Numbered from the stretch's first letter, positions 8,066-15,999 are shown. The stretch: DNA of 34,694 bases from Bordetella parapertussis (GCA_945887835.1 CAMCZQ010000013.1:1-34694), one strand, 5' to 3'. Numbers and translations are program-made. Notes: generated from the sequence alone by a model not told the origin.

Positions 8066-9420
8066 TGAAAGACGTCATCCGAATCGGTTCAGGTGCGGCG
8101 TGGTGGGGCGACCGCGTTGAACCCGCTGCGCTCAATGCCGAGAAAGGTCAGCTAGATTATCTGTGCTTTGAAACGATGGCCGAGGCGACTGTCTCGGCCG
8201 CTCAAGTGCGCGCACGGCGTGACCCTTCCTTTCCAGGCTATGACACCTATCTAGATGATCGGATGAAGGCGGTGTTGCCCGCTTGCATCAAAAACGGCAC
8301 CAAGATCATCACCAATCAAGGCTGGATCAATCCAGATGCCGCTGCCAAACGGATTGTGTATTGGCTGAATGAGTTTGGTTTTAAAGGCATCAAGGTCGCC
8401 TCGGTCAATGGCAGCTTAATTACCGAACACGTGCTGGATTTGACTGACGTGATTTTAGAAAATGGCCTACCCACTTCGACGTTGAAGTCGAATTTAATAT
8501 CGGCTGAAGTCTATCAAGGCGCCGAGCCGATTGTCGAAGCCCTGAAAGCGGGTGCCCAAATCGTGATAACAGGCCGTGTTGCCGACCCCTCAATTTTTAT
8601 GGCTCCGATGATGTATGAGTTTGGCTGGGATCCACTCGATCACGTCAAACTGGGTCAAGGTAATGGCATCGGTCACTTGCTTGAGTGCGGTGCGCAAGCG
8701 ACGGGCGGGTATTTTTCAGATCCGGGGTTTAAAGATGTGCCAGAGCCCTGGAACTTTGGTTTTCCGATTGCTGAAGTGAGTCGCGATGGCACTGCGGTCA
8801 TCACCAAAGTGGCCGGTACGGGCGGTGCGATTACGCTCGAAACGATTAAAGAACAGATGCTGTACGAAGTGCATGATCCCGCAAATTATCTGACCCCCGA
8901 TGTGGTGGTTGATTTCACCACCGTGCACATTGAGCAGGTTGGAGCAGATCGTGTCCGTGTCAGCAAAATTGGTGGAAAGCCGCGCACACCAACCTTGAAA
9001 GTCTCGCTTGGGTGTACCGAGGGTTTCATTGGCGAGGATATGTTTTTTTACGCAGGCCCGGGTGCCTTGCGCCGCGCTGAATTAGCCAAAAAAATTCTTG
9101 AAGAGCGCTTCAAAATCGTCAAGTTGCAGGCCGAAGAGATCAGAATTGATTACTTGGGCTTGAACGCCATTCACGGCGCAGCAACACCCGCTGATGCCCC
9201 AGAGCCTTATGAAGTGGCTGTACGTGTTGCCGCTCGCACTAAAACGCGTGAAGAAGCGGCTAAAGTGGGTCGTGAGATCGATGGAATGGCTGTGTCGGGT
9301 ATTGCCCACACGGGCAAACGGGTGCCTCATCAGGATCGCACCCGTGAAGTGATTGGCGTGTGGTCGTCACTGGTGGCACGCGAAAAGGTGTTCGCCTCTG
9401 TCAATTATTTTGTGAGCTGA
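8065..9420 (+). CDS. AtuA family (DUF1446) acyclic-terpene-utilisation-like protein, core domain
   Basis: This is a 451-aa protein starting at the ATG that overlaps the preceding stop; a longer upstream reading would run through the cyclase gene and is rejected. It is recognisable as DUF1446/AtuA by the N-terminal IRIGSGAAWWGDRVEPA, DYLCFETMAEATVSAAQ, the central ITGRVADPSIFMAPMMYEFG, and GNGIGHLLECGAQATGGYF. AtuA is encoded in the acyclic terpene (citronellol/geranyl-CoA) utilisation operon of Pseudomonas and is needed for growth on those substrates, but its chemical role is not settled. In Pseudomonas AtuA the core is fused to a C-terminal domain, while here that domain is the next gene. 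The genes around it (cyclase, PRISE reductase, thiolase-like, DUF35) support a role in degrading a cyclic or isoprenoid-like carboxylic acid. Genes for geranyl-CoA carboxylase are not seen in this window. Confidence 0.88.
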   Translation: MKDVIRIGSGAAWWGDRVEPAALNAEKGQLDYLCFETMAEATVSAAQVRARRDPSFPGYDTYLDDRMKAVLPACIKNGTKIITNQGWINPDAAAKRIVYWLNEFGFKGIKVASVNGSLITEHVLDLTDVILENGLPTSTLKSNLISAEVYQGAEPIVEALKAGAQIVITGRVADPSIFMAPMMYEFGWDPLDHVKLGQGNGIGHLLECGAQATGGYFSDPGFKDVPEPWNFGFPIAEVSRDGTAVITKVAGTGGAITLETIKEQMLYEVHDPANYLTPDVVVDFTTVHIEQVGADRVRVSKIGGKPRTPTLKVSLGCTEGFIGEDMFFYAGPGALRRAELAKKILEERFKIVKLQAEEIRIDYLGLNAIHGAATPADAPEPYEVAVRVAARTKTREEAAKVGREIDGMAVSGIAHTGKRVPHQDRTREVIGVWSSLVAREKVFASVNYFVS

Positions 9421-9423
9421 GCC

Positions 9424-9786
9424 ATGAAAGTCAAACTACAACATGTGGCGCACGCACGCTCTGGCGACAAAGGCGATACCTCAAATATTGCTGTCTATGC
9501 CTATGTGCCGGCGTTTTATCCCTTGCTCAAAGAGCAGCTGACTGCCGATAAGCTCAAAGCCTTTTACAAAGGGGCGATTAAAGGCCCAGTGACACGCTAC
9601 GAAGTTGAGAATTTGCACGCGATGAATTTTGTTGCGCAAGGGGCCTTAGGGGGCGGCGTCTCGAGAAGCCTTTGCTTAGACAACTATGGCAAGGCGTTGT
9701 CGGCCGCGATTCTTGGTTTTGAAATTGAAGTGCCCGAGGCATTGCGCTCTTCATTACGCGGCCAACATTTGCTGGCGAACACCTGA
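9424..9786 (+). CDS. AtuA C-terminal domain as a stand-alone protein
   Basis: This 120-aa protein starts 3 nt after the AtuA core stop. It carries the hallmark AHARSGDKGDTSNIAVYAY and later YEVENLHAMNFVAQGALGGG, both typical of the ferredoxin-like C-terminal domain of AtuA proteins. Splitting one protein into two adjacent, translationally close genes implies that the products form a complex. The start ATG at 9424 gives a complete domain, and no frame joins it to the upstream gene because the UGA at 9418-9420 is in the way. It has no signal peptide. No independent enzymatic activity can be assigned. Confidence 0.85.
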   Translation: MKVKLQHVAHARSGDKGDTSNIAVYAYVPAFYPLLKEQLTADKLKAFYKGAIKGPVTRYEVENLHAMNFVAQGALGGGVSRSLCLDNYGKALSAAILGFEIEVPEALRSSLRGQHLLANT

Positions 9787-9821
9787 TTGTTTATCAATAG
9801 AACTTTGCGTCTGACCTTGTG

Positions 9822-10907
9822 ATGAGAAAAAAACACACCATACTAATTGTCGGGGCGAGCGGCGTTGTGGGTGCAGCCGCCTTGAATCATTTTGCCTCGC
9901 TGCCCGACTGGAACGTGATCGCCTTATCGCGACGCTTTGTGAATTTGCCCTTTTTGGCACAACACGTCAGTGTTGATCTCACGGATCGCAAAGCCTGCGA
10001 GCAAGCAGCTACAGGCCTATCAGACGTCACGCATATTTTTTACGCGGCACTCTATGAGTTGCCCGAGCTTGTGGCGGGATGGCAAGATCCCAAACAGATG
10101 GCGGTGAACGAGGCGATGCTGCGCAATTTGCTTGATGCGCTCGCACCTGTCGCAAAAAAATTACGTCACATCACAATGATGCAAGGGACCAAAGCTTACG
10201 GCGGTCATGTCGAACCGGCGCGTGTACCAGCAAAAGAGCATTGGCCCCGCCATCCACATAAGAACTTTTACTGGTTGCAAGAAGATTTATTACGTGAACG
10301 GCAAACCAAAGCGGCTTGGACCTTCACAATTTTGCGGCCACAGATCGTGTTTGGTTATTCGGTATTTAGCCCGATGAATATCGTCGCGGCGATTGGTGCG
10401 TATGCAGCGTTGCAGCGTGAGCAAGGCTTGCCCTTAAGTTTTCCGGGGGGTGGGCGTTATATCAACGGTGCAAGTGACAGCCGTCTGATTGCACGCGTGG
10501 CTGAGTTTGCGGCGACAAACGAGATTGCAGCCAACGAAACCTATAACGTTGTGAATGGCGACGCACTGGTTTGGCATGATATCTGGGGTTCGATTGCGGC
10601 AAAGTTCAAAATGCCAGTGGGTGAGCCTGCGCCGCTCAGTCTCGCCGACAATATGCCTCAGCACGAGGCGCTTTGGGCGCAACTCGTCAATAAACATGAC
10701 CTCGCGTCCTTTACGCTGAGTGAAATTATTTCTAGCTCTTGGGAGTTTACCGACCGGGCGTTTGCCCACGGAGTTGAACATCCGGCCAACTCAGTGCTGA
10801 GTACGATTAAATTGCGTAAACATGGCTTCGATGATTGCTATGACACTGAAGAGTCTTTGCATGACTGGTTAGAGCTGATGCAAAAGAATAGATTGTTACC
10901 CCGCTAA
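9822..10907 (+). CDS. PRISE-like (progesterone 5-beta-reductase / iridoid synthase type) NAD(P)-dependent enone reductase
   Basis: This 361-aa SDR protein has an N-terminal Rossmann motif (VGASGVVGAAA, G11/G14/G17). Its internal motifs match the PRISE group: MQGTKAYGGH (K124) where plants have TGxKHYxGPF, NFYWLQEDLL (Y150) where they have NFYYxxEDIL, and RPQIVFGYSVFSPMN where they have RPxxIFGFSPxSxMN. PRISE enzymes reduce activated C=C bonds of enones and enals, such as progesterone or 8-oxogeranial. They are best studied in plants but occur in bacteria. The exact catalytic role of K124/Y150 is inferred by motif position. ATG 9822 is preferred over the GTG at 9819. The gene is 35 nt after the AtuA pair and 25 nt before the TctC gene, so it is most likely in the same operon. 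Its likely job is reduction of an unsaturated carbonyl intermediate. Confidence 0.8.
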   Translation: MRKKHTILIVGASGVVGAAALNHFASLPDWNVIALSRRFVNLPFLAQHVSVDLTDRKACEQAATGLSDVTHIFYAALYELPELVAGWQDPKQMAVNEAMLRNLLDALAPVAKKLRHITMMQGTKAYGGHVEPARVPAKEHWPRHPHKNFYWLQEDLLRERQTKAAWTFTILRPQIVFGYSVFSPMNIVAAIGAYAALQREQGLPLSFPGGGRYINGASDSRLIARVAEFAATNEIAANETYNVVNGDALVWHDIWGSIAAKFKMPVGEPAPLSLADNMPQHEALWAQLVNKHDLASFTLSEIISSSWEFTDRAFAHGVEHPANSVLSTIKLRKHGFDDCYDTEESLHDWLELMQKNRLLPR

Positions 10908-10932
10908 TACAAACGTTTTTACTGGAGTGAAG

Positions 10933-11925
10933 ATGAAAAGAATCAAAAACGCCGTCAAGTTTTTTGGATGCTCAGTGATTAGTGCGGCTGCGGCGTACCT
11001 CGCCTTACCTAGCGCATCAGCGCAAACGACGTTTGCGGACAGACCGATTCGCGTGGTCGTACCGTATCCTGCTGGCGGCACAACAGACTTGCTCGCGCGC
11101 GCAGTCAGCGGGCGCTTAGGTGAGTTGCTTGGGCGCACTGTTGTCATTGACAACAAACCGGGCGCAGGCGGCGTCATTGGCTCGCAGCAAGTGGCTAAGT
11201 CAACGCCTGACGGTCATACGCTGGTGTTTGCCAGTATTGCCTCGCACGGCATTATCCCTGCACTGCAAACTCCACCGCCCTATGATGCGGTGAAAGACTT
11301 TATGCCGATCACGTTAGTGGCTAGCACGCCCAACGTGTTGCTTGTGAATGTGAATCTGCCTGTCAAAAATGTGCAAGAGTTGATCGCCTTAGCAAAGGCC
11401 AAGCCCGGTACGGTTAATTTTGGCTCGACCAGCCACGGTGGTTCGCCTCACATGACGGGTGAGCTGCTTAAAACCATGGCGGGTATCGATATTGTCCACG
11501 TGCCCTACAAAGGCGGCTCGCCTATGTTGATCGATTTGATTGGTGGGCAGGTCGCGATGGGGTTTGATAATCTTCCGTCGTCAATGGCAAATATCCGTGC
11601 TGGTAAGGTGCGAGCCTTAGCGGTCACGACAACCACCCGTTGGCCCGGCGCACCCGACATCCCGACAATGAGTGAAGCTGGGGTGACAGGTTTTGACGTC
11701 TCGGCGTGGTTTGGCTTGTTGGCGCCTGCCGGCACACCACAGCCGTTAATTGATTTGCTCAGTAAGCACCTTATGGCGATCCTGCGTACCGATGCGATCA
11801 AGGCGCAGTTTTTAGAACTGGGTGCGTCGCCTGTGGGCGACACGCCGGCCGAATTCAAACGCTTCATTGAAATCGAGCGCGAAAAGTGGAGCAAGGTTGC
11901 TCAGACTAACAACATCAAACTTTAA
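10933..11925 (+). CDS. Tripartite tricarboxylate transporter receptor (TctC/Bug family)
   Basis: This 330-aa periplasmic protein has a signal peptide (MKRIKNAVKFFGCSVISAAA, cleavage after SASA before QTTFADRPI). The start ATG at 10933 sits 5 nt after GGAG (10924-10927), so it is chosen over the GTG at 10927. Family motifs are RPIRVVVPYPAGGTTDLLAR, VIDNKPGAGGVIGSQQVAKS, and HVPYKGGSPMLIDLIGGQVA. Bug receptors bind carboxylic acids and similar solutes for TctAB membrane components. No tctA or tctB is present in the window, which is common in Alcaligenaceae, where dozens of orphan receptors occur. Lying inside the catabolic operon, it probably captures the operon's substrate. The ligand cannot be read from sequence. 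Confidence 0.93.
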   Translation: MKRIKNAVKFFGCSVISAAAAYLALPSASAQTTFADRPIRVVVPYPAGGTTDLLARAVSGRLGELLGRTVVIDNKPGAGGVIGSQQVAKSTPDGHTLVFASIASHGIIPALQTPPPYDAVKDFMPITLVASTPNVLLVNVNLPVKNVQELIALAKAKPGTVNFGSTSHGGSPHMTGELLKTMAGIDIVHVPYKGGSPMLIDLIGGQVAMGFDNLPSSMANIRAGKVRALAVTTTTRWPGAPDIPTMSEAGVTGFDVSAWFGLLAPAGTPQPLIDLLSKHLMAILRTDAIKAQFLELGASPVGDTPAEFKRFIEIEREKWSKVAQTNNIKL

Positions 11926-11928
11926 TGA

Positions 11929-13074
11929 ATGATGAAACAAGCATTTATTAAGGGTGTCGGTAACACCGCCTTTGGCCGGCTTGAGGGCCGCAATACCCTT
12001 GATTTGATGGCTCAGGCGGCCAAGGATGCTTTGACCGCGGCCGGTTTGGTTCGCGCAGAAATCGATGGCGTACTCTGTGGCTATGCCACGACGATGCCGC
12101 ATTTGATGTTGGCTAATTTGTTCTGTGAGCGTTTTTCTTTACGCCCCCAATACGCCCACGGCATGGCGGCAGGGGGGGCAACCGGTGCGGCAATGCTGAT
12201 GCTTGCGCGCGAACTGGTGCAAAGCGGGCGTTGCCGTAACGTGTTGGTGGTGGCCGGTGAAAACCGCTTGAGTGGCCAGACACGAGATAGTTCGATTCAG
12301 ACGCTCGCGCAAGTGGGTCACGCAGATTTTGAAGTGCCCAATGGGGCCTCGGTGCCCGCCTATTACGGGTTGATGGCTTCGCGCTATATGCATGAGGCTG
12401 GCGTCACCCGCGCAGACCTCGCTGAATTCGCGGTACTGATGCGTAACAACGCGCGTCGCCATCCAGACTCGCATCTCACACAAGAGATTTCTGTTGCCGA
12501 TGTGTTGGCGTCAAAGCCGATTGCTGAGCCTTTGCATCTGTTGGATTGTTGTCCGCTCTCTGACGGTGCGATGGCCTTGGTGGTGTCGTCTGAACCGGGT
12601 TCAGGCGTTCGCGTCAAAATGCTTGGGGCAGGCCAGGCTCACTTTCATCAACACTTAACAGCGTTGCGGGATGTGATGGACACGGGCGCTGCTGCGGCTG
12701 CGAAGATTGCGTTTAAAGAAGCAGGCCTCACGATCAAGGACATCGATTATTTAGGCGTCTACGATTCCTTCACGATTACATTGTTGATGCTTCTCGAAGA
12801 AGTCGGTTTCGCGCCTCGGGGGCATGCGGCAGAACGTGTGAGACAAGGTGATTTTTCGCAACTCGGCACTGTGCCCTTAAATACGCATGGCGGTTTGTTA
12901 TCGTTTGGACATTGTGGTGTGGCGGGTGGTATGGCGCACACCGTTGAGGCGTACCGGCAGTTCGTCGAGCAAGCGGGGCCGCGTCAGGTCAAGACACCCA
13001 CGCATGCTTATATTCATGCAGACGGTGGCGTGATGTCGTCGCACGTGAGTTTGCTACTGTCGCGCGAGGGTTAA
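11929..13074 (+). CDS. Thiolase-like protein without the nucleophilic Cys; possible Ltp2-like retro-aldolase
   Basis: This 381-aa protein has the SCP2-thiolase fold. By alignment with the canonical paralogue in this window (31522-32682), the nucleophile Cys of GACASGG is Gly (G83 in GGATG), and the C-terminal catalytic Cys of GVACTV is replaced by Ser (VMSSHV). The HDCF motif reads VYDSF, with Tyr at 278. SCP2-like aldolases such as Ltp2, which cleave steroid side-chain CoA thioesters together with a DUF35 partner, are thiolase-like proteins of this kind, and a DUF35 gene follows 3 nt downstream here. The His of the GH motif remains (FGHCG). Thiolysis is therefore unlikely, and a retro-aldol or non-catalytic function is more plausible. 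The gene follows tctC by 3 nt. ATG 11932 is an equally possible start. Confidence 0.85.
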   Translation: MMKQAFIKGVGNTAFGRLEGRNTLDLMAQAAKDALTAAGLVRAEIDGVLCGYATTMPHLMLANLFCERFSLRPQYAHGMAAGGATGAAMLMLARELVQSGRCRNVLVVAGENRLSGQTRDSSIQTLAQVGHADFEVPNGASVPAYYGLMASRYMHEAGVTRADLAEFAVLMRNNARRHPDSHLTQEISVADVLASKPIAEPLHLLDCCPLSDGAMALVVSSEPGSGVRVKMLGAGQAHFHQHLTALRDVMDTGAAAAAKIAFKEAGLTIKDIDYLGVYDSFTITLLMLLEEVGFAPRGHAAERVRQGDFSQLGTVPLNTHGGLLSFGHCGVAGGMAHTVEAYRQFVEQAGPRQVKTPTHAYIHADGGVMSSHVSLLLSREG

Positions 13075-13077
13075 CAG

Positions 13078-13464
13078 ATGACGATCAACGCACACGCGAG
13101 CGTTTCACTGGCCCAACCTTATGTTGAGGGTTTGGCCGAACAGCTGCTGCGTTATCAGCACTGTGAGTCATGCGCTAGCGCGCAAACTTTTGCGCATGAT
13201 GCTTGCCAGTTTTGTGGTGCAGAGACGCTGTCCTGGCGCACGTCAAGTGGCCACGGACGCGTTCTCGCTGTGACCGTCGTCGCACGTGCGCCCTCAGATT
13301 ATTTTCGTTCGCTGGCGCCTTACACCTTGGTCGTTGTAACGCTTGACGAAGGTGCGCGAGTGATGGGACACGCTGCAGCGGGCATACAAATCGGCCAAGC
13401 AGTGATTGCGACATTTTTTAAACATCTGGATCAAACGCTGGTGCGTTTCGAGCCCCATCCCTAG
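13078..13464 (+). CDS. DUF35 protein: zinc-ribbon plus OB-fold partner of the thiolase-like protein
   Basis: This 128-aa protein has an N-terminal rubredoxin-like zinc ribbon with four cysteines (C29, C32, C43, C46 in CESCASAQTFAHDACQFC), followed by an OB-fold (GRVLAVTVVARAPSDYF, PYTLVVVTLDEGARVMGHAA). DUF35 proteins pair with SCP2-type thiolases or aldolases and help bind the acyl-CoA. The gene starts 3 nt after the thiolase-like stop, as is usual for such pairs. Its stop at 13462-13464 is followed, in the same frame, by the acyl-CoA synthetase remnant. Confidence 0.87.
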   Translation: MTINAHASVSLAQPYVEGLAEQLLRYQHCESCASAQTFAHDACQFCGAETLSWRTSSGHGRVLAVTVVARAPSDYFRSLAPYTLVVVTLDEGARVMGHAAAGIQIGQAVIATFFKHLDQTLVRFEPHP

Positions 13465-14275
13465 TATCTCTCTCGCGGCATCACCCGGAATCTTTATCGG
13501 ATCAATCCAAGTCGTGAAAAAGTGCAAGGCTTAAAAAGCTACGCATCACTCGCTCAGTTGCCCGAAGTGCCCGAGCTTGTGTTGATCGTGGTGGCGGGCG
13601 ATAAGGCTGTTGAGGCGGTTGAGGATTGCGCGGCGCGCGGTGTCAAGTCAGTGGTGGTGATGGCCTCGGGCTTTGCGGAAATCGGCCCTGAAGGCCGTGC
13701 TACGCAGCAGCGCATGACTGATGCAGGGCGTGCGACGGGTATGCGCATCTATGGCCCCAATACGCATGGCCTGGCAAATTTCGGCACGGGTGCGATTGCA
13801 GGCTTCTCGACTATGTTCATTGAACGTCCGCCCCAAGATGGGCCCGTTGCGGTGTTGAGCCAAAGTGGCGGCATGAGTGCGATGGTGTACGGCTTGCTGC
13901 GCGAGCGTGGCATCGGTGTGCGTCACGTACACGCCACCGGCAATGAAGCTGACGTCACTGTGGCTGAAATGGCCTGGGCGATTGCACATGACCCTGAGAT
14001 CAAACTCATGTTGCTGTCACAATTTTTGAATCACAACGCAAAAAACTAACAGAAATGAAGGTCAGTCACGAAGGGATTATTGTGGCTGCGATGAGCCTAT
14101 GGATGTCAAAGCCTTTGCGCAGGTCGCGGTATCGGTCGGCCGTCTGAGTCTGATGATGCAGGCTGGGCCAAGTATCGCGTCGTTGGACCTAAATCCCGTC
14201 ATGGTGGGAGCGGTCGGCGAGGGGGCTGTGGTGGTCGATGCCTTGCTCGAACGAGGGCCGACTGGATCAAAGTGA
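13465..14275 (+). pseudogene. Remnant of an ADP-forming acyl-CoA synthetase (CoA-binding / ligase and ATP-grasp)
   Basis: Two fragments of one enzyme class are seen. The first (13465-14049) begins without a start codon right after the DUF35 stop with RNLYRINPSREKVQGLKSYA and carries VMASGFAEIGPEG, RIYGPNTHGLANFGTG and GPVAVLSQSGGMSA, typical of the CoA-binding and ligase domains. It is lost after ALMLL-type sequence (IKLMLLSQFL) and ends at a stop. The second (about 14087-14275) is the C-terminal end of an ATP-grasp domain: DEPMDVKAFAQVAVSVGRLS and SLDLNPVMVGAVGEGA, then stop. The N-terminal first part of the CoA domain and most of the ATP-grasp middle are missing. An intact enzyme is about 700 aa, and only about 250 aa remain. 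A GTG at 13522 could still start a partial peptide, so expression is possible, but catalysis is not expected. It would have supplied acyl-CoA activation for the operon. Confidence 0.85.
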
Positions 14276-14294
14276 TGTACGGCGCGCTAGAAGA

Positions 14295-14310
14295 TCAGGG
14301 AAATCCCTGA
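14295..14310. promoter_or_regulatory. Palindrome TCAGGGAAATCCCTGA upstream of the ABC importer operon
   Basis: A 7-bp perfect inverted repeat with a 2-nt centre (TCAGGGA-AA-TCCCTGA) lies 38 nt upstream of the -35 box of the candidate promoter at 14348. It could be an operator for a dimeric regulator, or a weak hairpin ending the upstream operon; there is no T-run after it. No regulator gene is adjacent. Confidence 0.35.
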
Positions 14311-14347
14311 AATATTCTTAGTCCGAAGCGTTACACTGATGGTTTCA

Positions 14348-14376
14348 TTGACGCACTCGCCACAGTGCGGCAATAT
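14348..14376 (+). promoter_or_regulatory. Candidate sigma-70 promoter of the dipeptide-type ABC importer
   Basis: TTGACG (14348-14353) and CAATAT (14371-14376) are separated by 17 nt, which is the optimal spacing. The match lies 35 nt before the ATG of the substrate-binding protein gene, whose ribosome binding site is AAGGAA (14400-14405). It follows the pseudogene and would give the importer its own transcript. Confidence 0.6.
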
Positions 14377-14411
14377 CCTAGACAATCAACACTCTATTTA
14401 AGGAAAACACC

Positions 14412-15983
14412 ATGCGTCGCCCACTGCTTGTCGCTGCGATTGCCGCCGCGATGCTCTTGCCGAGTTTAGGCACAGCTAAAACCTTTAAATGGACCAGTCA
14501 GGGCGATATCCTGACACTTGATCCGCATTCGCAGAACGAAGGCTTGAACATCGCAGCGAACTTGTGGGTGTATGACCCACTGTTGAATTACAACGAAAAG
14601 TTTGAGGTGGTCCCAGGGTTGGCAACATCTTGGGAACAAATCAATCCCTCTTTGTGGCGCTTTAAATTACGTGCGGGAGTAAAGTTTCATGATGGTTCTG
14701 CGTTCACCGCAGACGACGTCGTATTCTCGCTTAAGCGTGCCATGGCACCCTCGTCGCAATTCAAGTCATATGTTGCTGGCGTCAGTGATGTCAAGGCGAT
14801 CGATCCCTTAACCGTTGAGATCTCAACCGCCGGACCAAACCCCGTGTTGTTGCGCCAGTTGCCTACGCTAGGCATGATGAGCAAAGCGTGGTCAGAAAAA
14901 AACAACGCGACCTTGCCTCAGGATTTCAATAAGAAGGAAGAAAGCTTCGCGGCGCGTAACGCGATGGGTACAGGCCCTTACATGTTGAAAACGCGAGAGG
15001 TCGACATCAAAACGGTCTATGTTGAAAATCCGAACTGGTGGGGTAAGCCGACCAAGCAGGGTAACGTGACTGAAATTGTTTACACACCGATTAAGCAAAA
15101 CGCCACGCGCACGGCGGCCCTGTTATCTGGTGAAGTGGATTTTGTATTGGACCCTGCAGCGCAAGATATCGAGCGCCTGCGTTCTCAAGTGAAAGTGTTG
15201 GATGGTAACGAAAATCGTACGATTTATATTGCGATGGATGTGAAAAGCCCTGAGTTGAAGTACAGCAACATCAAGGGAAAAAATCCACTGACTGACGTTC
15301 GGGTGCGCGAGGCACTTTATCGTGCGATTGATATTGAAACAATCAAAAAGGCCGTCATGCGTGGCATGTCGTTGCCCACTGGCGCGATGATTTCACCCCA
15401 AGTCAACGGGTACTCAGAGGCGCTCGGCCAACGCGTGCCTTATGACTTGGTCAAGGCTCGCGCCTTATTAAAAGAGGCTGGTTACGACAACAATCTTGAG
15501 TTTACGATTGATTGTCCAAATAACCGTTACATCAATGACGAGGCTATTTGCCAAGCTGTTGTTGCCATGTGGGCGAAAATTGGCGTTAAAACCAAGCTCA
15601 ACGCCATGCCGCGGGCAACGTTCTTTCCAAAGGTTGCTAACGGCGACACCAGTATCTATTTGTTTGGTTGGGGCGTCCCCACTTTTGATGCGTACTACAC
15701 ACTCGAGTCCCTGATTCGCAGCAAGGGTACGGGCGCTGCAGGTGCCTTTAACTATGGTGGTTATTCAAATCCCAAAGTTGATGAGCTGATCGATGCGGTC
15801 AAAACAGAGATCAACGATGCCAAACGCACCGCGATGATTCAAGAAGCCTTCACGATCCATGCAAAAGAATTCGGGACGATCCCCTTGCATGATCAGGTGA
15901 TCCCTTGGGCGATGAAGAAAAACATCGACATCAAGCATCAACCGAATAATCGTCCGGTTGTAGAAAGAATCACCATCAATTAA
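14412..15983 (+). CDS. ABC importer periplasmic substrate-binding protein, peptide/nickel type (SBP_bac_5)
   Basis: This 523-aa protein has a cleavable signal peptide (MRRPLLVAAIAAAMLLPSLG, cleavage after GTA) and the DppA/OppA-type fold: DILTLDPHSQNEGLNIAANL, then LNYNEKFEVVPGLATSWEQI, and KFHDGSAFTADDVVFSLKRA. The ATG is preceded by AAGGAA at 14400-14405. Members bind di- and oligopeptides, but also glutathione, opines, sugars or other solutes, so the ligand is open. It heads a complete five-gene importer operon (binding protein, two permeases, two ATPases). A short hairpin (16000-16019) follows its stop, a usual arrangement for keeping binding-protein mRNA more abundant than the rest. Confidence 0.94.
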   Translation: MRRPLLVAAIAAAMLLPSLGTAKTFKWTSQGDILTLDPHSQNEGLNIAANLWVYDPLLNYNEKFEVVPGLATSWEQINPSLWRFKLRAGVKFHDGSAFTADDVVFSLKRAMAPSSQFKSYVAGVSDVKAIDPLTVEISTAGPNPVLLRQLPTLGMMSKAWSEKNNATLPQDFNKKEESFAARNAMGTGPYMLKTREVDIKTVYVENPNWWGKPTKQGNVTEIVYTPIKQNATRTAALLSGEVDFVLDPAAQDIERLRSQVKVLDGNENRTIYIAMDVKSPELKYSNIKGKNPLTDVRVREALYRAIDIETIKKAVMRGMSLPTGAMISPQVNGYSEALGQRVPYDLVKARALLKEAGYDNNLEFTIDCPNNRYINDEAICQAVVAMWAKIGVKTKLNAMPRATFFPKVANGDTSIYLFGWGVPTFDAYYTLESLIRSKGTGAAGAFNYGGYSNPKVDELIDAVKTEINDAKRTAMIQEAFTIHAKEFGTIPLHDQVIPWAMKKNIDIKHQPNNRPVVERITIN

Positions 15984-15999
15984 TCCCCCTAACGGTCCT

